Source: Opisthorchis felineus (Eukaryota > Platyhelminthes > Trematoda > Opisthorchiida > Opisthorchiidae). From it: a stretch of DNA of 64,000 nt. Shown here in pieces: positions 57,801 to 64,000 of the stretch (position 1 is the first letter of the stretch; each line of letters starts with the position of its first letter). The stretch spans positions 25,814 through 89,813 of the forward strand of contig SJOL01006991.1 in assembly GCA_004794785.1 (NCBI GenBank), in the 5' to 3' direction. The notes beneath the pieces are model-generated. The model saw nothing but the letters and a program-made list of their open reading frames with translations. It ran no database searches and had not been told where the DNA came from. The translations under genes were made by a program, and so were the position numbers.

Positions 57801-60800
57801 ATTTTCGTGAGAATGTCGATGGCCCTGAGGGCATAGACTTGCATGATTTTAGAGTGCTGAAAACCGCTTTATTTAAGGACCAGAATCGAGCCACACTGCG
57901 GTCACTAATTTACCATCATTGGTTCTGGCTGGCGTCGAATGCACTGTGCTCAAAACATTCCGACAACCTGCTGGACTGTGAAATGCTTGGAGACATAGTG
58001 TTTGAAAGTAAAAAAAGCAGACAATTCAACCATGTATAGAGACTAGTTCTGATAAAGGAGTGCGGTAAAAAGAACATTTAATGAGACAGCGTTGAAATCG
58101 GCGCAAATGAATTTTTAGATTGAAGTATAGGTCTTTTTGAAGTGGATCCTAAGTAGGCCTACCTCATGATTCTTCTTCTGCACTAATCTTTCCTTATCGT
58201 GTAGTTGTGTTAACCGCGCAGCGCTTGGGTTTTAGTGCATGTGTAGTAGACTTGTTAATCCTCCTTCTCAAGATCAAAGTGCACAATTCGATCAGTATGA
58301 GCGTCGACGTCGTTTACATGTCCTTTGGTGACCGCCCACTGGCCAAATTTCGGCTAGCATTGCATTAGTTTTTTTGATGCTACTAAGAAGCCTTTGTGGG
58401 TAGTCACATCATTGTCTACTGAATCCGTTAGGACAAATAATAATTATTCCAAGAGTTCACCAAATACTCAGAAATATCATGTTAATAACAGCTTACCAGA
58501 TGAGACGACATGTGCAACCGCCCGGTTCCTAGAGGAATGTCTTGACTTTTTGTGCTGAGAGAGCAAAGCAGGAGAACTACCGTCGGAGGGTAAACACTGA
58601 AATGATAAACTAAAGGAAAATCATTGTTTTCAAAAGTTGAGAGAAACAACGGTCCGAAAGCAATAAGTGTGTCTTCAAGGGGCTTACATAATGGGAAACA
58701 GAACAGGTATGTGGTACAGTTGAAGCAAAGGAAGGCCGCCGTTATTCAGCTTTTAATAAGGCTTTTGAATAGTGTGAAAACATCTGGTGCTTGTGTAAAA
58801 ATAAATCCAAACCAGACTTTTGTGTTACTCAAAAGTTTTACGGCTACCACTGCACTGCGGGTAAGTAAATTTAGAAACGAACTGCCTACAATCAATATGA
58901 GGAAAATTGTAAAAAACGATACTGTCATGCTCATCTTGAATAAATTGCATGTCCAATTTAGAGCGTACTAAAAACGAACTAATACACCTAAGTAGGGCAA
59001 TATCTAAAGACATGGTCCGAAGTAGTTTAGTCTGTTAGTTGTGTCAGAAGCTGAATTTTGAAAAAATCACCAAGTTTTCTATTGGTCTGGGTGTTCAATG
59101 ATGTATTGGACGACCACTAACCAATGACAATTTAGCATTGTTTTATGATATACTTCGTTAATCAACTGGCATGTTACTGAAAGAGAATTTCCCGGTAGGT
59201 TGCACTTTTCTCTTGTCTAACACAGAAGCTAAGCATGTGGTAAACCACCGTGCGTAGCAATATGTAAGACAGTAATTGATACAATAGACGAATAAGTTTA
59301 TGATGTTTTGAAATGTTTCGTTGGTGAATTTTTTCGTTTATTTAAGTAGATTTTTGGAATCTGTTCCCCATCTGGCACTTCATTATCATATTTCTCACAG
59401 CTGTTTTACGCGAAGTAAGCAGGGGCACTTTTTATGCTAGGCATCGTATATTCACACAAACTAGCGATGATCTACTGGTATTCCCAGGAATTTTTAAACC
59501 TAAAAGTCACCAGTCAACAGACTTGTCAAGGGACCATAAGCTATCATCCGCCTAATACAAGACAGTTTGACAATTGTAAACCTCGTTTTAGCACGCCGTC
59601 GAGGGTGGGTCACTTTTGTGGCTACATTTTTAAAAGATTCACATCTGCATGTGTAACAAAAACGGTTGACAGGGGCGACTGGTAATGTTTATGTGCAAAT
59701 TACTGTGGGCTGCTATGGTTAGTAGGTCCCCTGGTTATTTTCATTAACATATATTCAGACATAGGCTCCTCCATAGCAGGCTGCACAAGAAACCTTGCTG
59801 CAATACAAGTGAATGAGATATAAGATAAGAGCATCGCGGAAGTGAGTTGAGGGTTCAAAAATGGCGGAGAATTGTTTGTTTTCTGTCATCCAAATGTGAC
59901 ATGTTACTCAGAATATCTTGGTAGTGCGGCTAGTTAATTCTCTACCTGTAGTTTATTGGGACCTACTAATCAGGACGCCCTGAAATGTGCATAAGATCAA
60001 TGAATGATAACACTTGTAACCCAAATGCCAACTTAAGGACCGTTTTCTCCGTAACCGACCTAAACAAAATGTTTTCCTCAATAACTTCAAAAATTGATTG
60101 TGATGTAAGACAACTAACACTAACATTTGGTATTATCATGTTCATTAACCCAGAGTGCTCACTTCCTTGTTCCCTCATTTTGCATGTTTATAAACCTTGG
60201 TTGTGGTTGCTTTATATAATTCAGATACTGGCTACAAACATTTCCGAGCTCATGGTTGGCTTCAAATGATGTTAGATTATTAGGTTCTGATCATTTTATT
60301 CCAGTTTGTGTTCAAAATTGCCTGTATGATGCCTTTTAATATTATCCGAAAAATAACCTGGTTAATGTGTACTAAATATTTGGGCTGGTCTGATTATCCG
60401 AAAATCACTAACCCAAAGGCAACTTCACAGTTATTGTGCCCTCTCCAGAGTAACTCGCTGCGATTTTCATATCTTTTGTCCGATTAGTGCTCAGTATCAT
60501 ATTCTAGGCTAACAAAACATCAGTAGATGGAAAAAAAGTCGAGGAACGGATTAGGTTTGAAGCACAACACACTGGACACAAAATAAAAGTATAATGATGT
60601 TCTGAATTCGGTTAAGCCTACTTCGAATGAAGAGAGGCTTTCGTGGACAAACAAAGTTGGAATATTACAACCACACTGGCAGAAAAACCAAACACACAAA
60701 TCAACTCACATTTCTGCCAAAGTGGAAAGCTATACCTACATATTCTACTATAGGGGAAAAAAAAACAGCTTGAGATTAGCCAGTTTAGGATAAGCATAGA

Positions 60801-63800
60801 GTTAGAAAGTTGAATTAAAGAAAGCGATTACAATCCGCAAATGAGTGACTTTTGAAAGTCAAAACTTGTAACCACATATGCGGTCAGAATGTTTGCGGAT
60901 AAAATAGTGTATGCTCCTAGATAGCAAGTTACTCGAAATAGCGATTGCATTTCTCCCAGTTGGGAACCACATCCAGTAATTTTCACAATGCCGGCAAAGC
61001 CAATATACTATCTAGAACAACACCGTCCTCAGCTTTTGTGTTAAAAGTCAGGGAGATTACTAAACTGATTTTCTTTCACATTTATTTAGTACGTAAGATC
61101 TAATAAGTGAATACGATGTTCGCCGGCAAACTTTGTAGTTGAACCTACTCCAGCTATATCGTATTGTGAATATCAGCCGCACAAAAGTCTACAAAAGTGA
61201 GTAGGTCCTGCTTGATTACATAAAGGGTCCCTCACTTTATCCGCTACATTTTGCGCTCCCTCACGTTAAGTAGGAGTTAGCTTAGTTCATTGAGTGTTAT
61301 TTGAGGTTTAAATGAACGTCTCCGAAGAAAGCACGTTTTGAGAGTACCAGTGAGTGTTTATTACGATGAGGTTACATTGCATTCAGGTGAGATTCGGTGA
61401 CTAGCGAAGATGTACCTAGTGATGTTCAGATGAGGAGGAAAAGGAAAGGGGTCAGGACATTCAAATCCATGACCCGCTGTTTCTACTCTCCTTTCTCACG
61501 AGATTTTCTATCCTCCATGCTGTGAATGGCCTTGGCCAACCGCATACATTTAAGTAATGAAGTATGCTGATTACTCATTACGTTCTTAGTTTGTTCCCTG
61601 CAACCACGTAGATGTGACTGAGGACTGCCCACAGTGTACACATTCTGACAGAATTAAAATGGTCACAAGCAGAAACTCTACTTAGAAATTCACCGAGTAA
61701 TGGCATTTTGAGTTAGAAAGAATTCTAACGGTGTATATACAGAACGAGAAGTGAAACACCAATGGCATGGTCGCAGCGGAGCTCAAGAATATCGGAACCA
61801 TGTCATCTTATTCTTTCAATCTGAATTATTTCGTGAGTGACGCGAAAGGCGCTGTGTTTATTTTTTAACCTCGTGGATCACAACCTGTTGCTTATTGAGG
61901 GATTTTCTAGTTACACCTTTTTCGCCCGGTAGTGTGTGCAGTTGAGAAAAATAGATGCTGGAAAGTAAGAACACCGAGCGCCCTAAAAATGTCACGTACT
62001 GGATTGGAAAGTTACCACATTCCACAAGAACGAGAAATCGTTGTTAGAAAGGGGAAAGTTTCTAGATGAGTAAATTAGATAATCGATTCATTGGCAATAA
62101 AATGCTCCTTCTGGTTGATGCAAAATGCAACAAAAACAAGATCCTCAGAAAAGCCAAAAGAAATGACTTTGAGGAAAAGATTCAATTAACTGTGTCGCAT
62201 AGAAAAAAACCCTGGGGTCGGTGACTCTACTAGCCTCCTCGATTTGCTGTCAACTTGCAAAACCAATATTTGATGGCATGTTATTCACACTTAAGTGTGA
62301 ATCGATACGGTCGGCCTTCAGGCGAAACCACAAGCTACAGATATTCTACTGTAGTTTACAGTTCAAATGCAAGGATTACACTTGTTTAAAGTACCTGGGG
62401 AATCATAGCAAGACCACTGTATTTTGTTGGTTCTGTACTTCATATTGTTGAAGGGCTCAATATTATTCCATGATTTGAGTTCAAGTGTTTTCCAATTGTG
62501 AAGATATGAAGTCAGTTAACCTATTCTCTGGAAGTTGTCGCTATTCTCAGTCGGGACGTACCATCGCAACCAATACATTTCTGCCCATCCGGATAGTTTT
62601 ACTATGTTGTTGGGAAATATCCGCTGCGTAAGCTGGGATGCAGCGAAACAATTAAGAAAAACATTGACTCTGTATGGATTTCGTGCACTACTTTGTGTCG
62701 AACAGAGGAAAAACCGGGGTTGATTCCTAATCAGCCATGAGCTTGCACTACAGCTGTTTCTCGTTTGTCGGTTATACTTAATGCAGTGTGTGGAATCGAG
62801 GAAGTGCCTACATCCTCGTGTCACTGCCCTTTGAACTTCGCCAATCGACGTCGTACACTTTACGGGGATAGGCTGCAGCAATGCCATTAAAACACTGCGC
62901 CTAATCTTTAGATAAATGCAAACACACTTCGTCCTCTTGTAGTTTCAGGGGATTTGTTCACAATGGCAGCAATTCACACCCGCTTTCTAGCAACTCTGGA
63001 AACCTGTTTTAAATGTCAGAAATCTTTTGCAACATCAGAGGAATGCCACGAAGCTTTGCATTTGTCCTCGTCTCTTTTTTGACGTTAATATCACCCTGAA
63101 GTAAATGATTCAGAATGAGGTAATCTAACCTAAATCTGTCCCCTAATAAGCCTCAACAAATCTGTCATTAGCCCAACAGCCGAATAAAATAAAATCATCA
63201 CTAACCAATCCCACTCACTTCTAAAAGAAACATCGAATGGATGTTCGCCTTTGGAAAATACGGTACACTTCAAATGTTAGGATATTGGTGAGTCAGATAG
63301 AAAAGACAGGTATTTACTCGTATACAGACGACCCTACGGATCTTGCAACTGGTGGTTTTTCAGTCAGCCAAAATTACGATTATTGTCTCCACCACGAAGA
63401 ATTCTAAATTTTGTTCGTATCTTTAAGTCGAAAACCTGCTAAAAAGCAGAAGTGGTTCGAGTCGATTGTTAAGTACAGTGAACAATTTTTTTTATACATC
63501 TGTTTGTCTACCCATTCAGCAGCACTTTCAACTCTGTTTCTATCCTCTTGTTTGAGCTGACGAACTCTGTTTACTTAGAGTGCGCAGAAAACTATGGTCT
63601 TCATGATGAACATTCACAAGGCCTCTTCAGGTGTTGTAGAGTATTGGCAGATTTGGGTGTACTTTAGCTGTCCTGATCATGCAAGACTGTGGTTAAGTAT
63701 GCATTGATGTGTGTAAATTTGGGTTTCCATGACAAGAAGTTAGGTATAAAGGAGATTCAAATATCGACGAAGAAACGTCATTCATCTACTTTTCTGGCTG

Positions 63801-64000
63801 GTTAAAATATGGTTCAAATTTTTCCGTAGTGCATTTTGAGATAAGAGTGATTGTTCAGTATTGACCTACCGTATTATAACTGAAGACAATAAGTTGTGAA
63901 ACATGACTAGTTTGTTGGTTGTAAAATCGTTCAAAAATGAAGACGCCGCACTGAAATTTGTCGCCAAAGTTTCTTCTGCCAAATGTGAGTCGGTTCCCGA
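54870..64000. other. Unassigned stretch of 9 kb to the window end
   Basis: AT-rich, with short frames only. The longest are 123 codons (62516-62887, minus), 115 codons (58624-58971, plus) and 107 codons (55022-55345, plus); none has a recognised domain. No RNA gene, ribozyme core or repeat partner was found by eye. Confidence 0.3.

Noticed and set aside
59500..59580. Possible further family 3 repeat (ACTTGTCAAGG, CATCCGCCTAA)
   Set aside because: Similarity is too short and scattered to call by eye.
62516..62887. 123-codon minus-strand frame
   Set aside because: No domain is recognised and the length is within chance for this composition.

Overview
The window looks like a repeat-rich, non-coding stretch of a parasitic flatworm genome. 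A trematode is favoured and a cestode is not excluded. The inference rests on the mobile-element mix: BEL/Pao and Mag-like Gypsy LTR elements, CR1-type and RTE-type LINE ends, an R2-clade LINE with two C2H2 fingers, and Penelope-like elements (PLEs) with hammerhead ribozymes. I found no host protein-coding exon, tRNA or rRNA that I can defend. Almost every open frame outside the mobile elements is short and composition-like. All alignments and folds here were done by eye.

Layout. 0-4 kb: remains of a BEL/Pao element (gag, zinc knuckle, protease, linker before the RT), then a rearranged Gypsy element in which 172 bp of 5' LTR is fused directly to RNase H, followed by integrase, polypurine tract and 3' LTR. 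5-6.4 kb: a dispersed-repeat tail and a broken CR1-type 3' end. 8.4-8.8 kb: a decayed hammerhead-repeat copy on the minus strand. 11.4-13 kb: a decayed minus-strand PLE coding region, recognisable from the RT N-terminal segment to the GIY-YIG endonuclease. 16.3-16.8 kb: a large inverted repeat whose two arms each carry a hammerhead-like fold. 20.4-21.0 kb: a 616-bp element bounded by 25-bp inverted repeats, with about 209-bp internal repeats, one decayed hammerhead and one apparently intact hammerhead. 28.3 and 36.5 kb: two copies of a second hammerhead repeat family. 30.67-34.28 kb: an almost intact R2-clade element, broken by a single in-frame TAG, with an HDV-like self-cleaving ribozyme fold at its 5' end. 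41.7-45.2 kb: more hammerhead-repeat remnants and an RTE-type 3' end. 50.7-52.5 kb: a CR1-type element with its 8-bp tail repeats, then another repeat copy. 54.7 kb: a hammerhead copy with a mutated cleavage site. The rest is AT-rich sequence with no feature I can support.

The unifying theme is self-cleaving RNA. Three unrelated-looking hammerhead repeat families share one design: a minimal stem III made of a loop-less palindrome (ACCGGT, ACAGCTGT or ACGT). Such a stem cannot close within one molecule and should work by pairing two ribozymes, as described for PLE and retrozyme hammerheads. With the PLE remnant in the same window and the R2 HDV-like ribozyme, at least two independent retrotransposon lineages here appear to process their RNA by self-cleavage.
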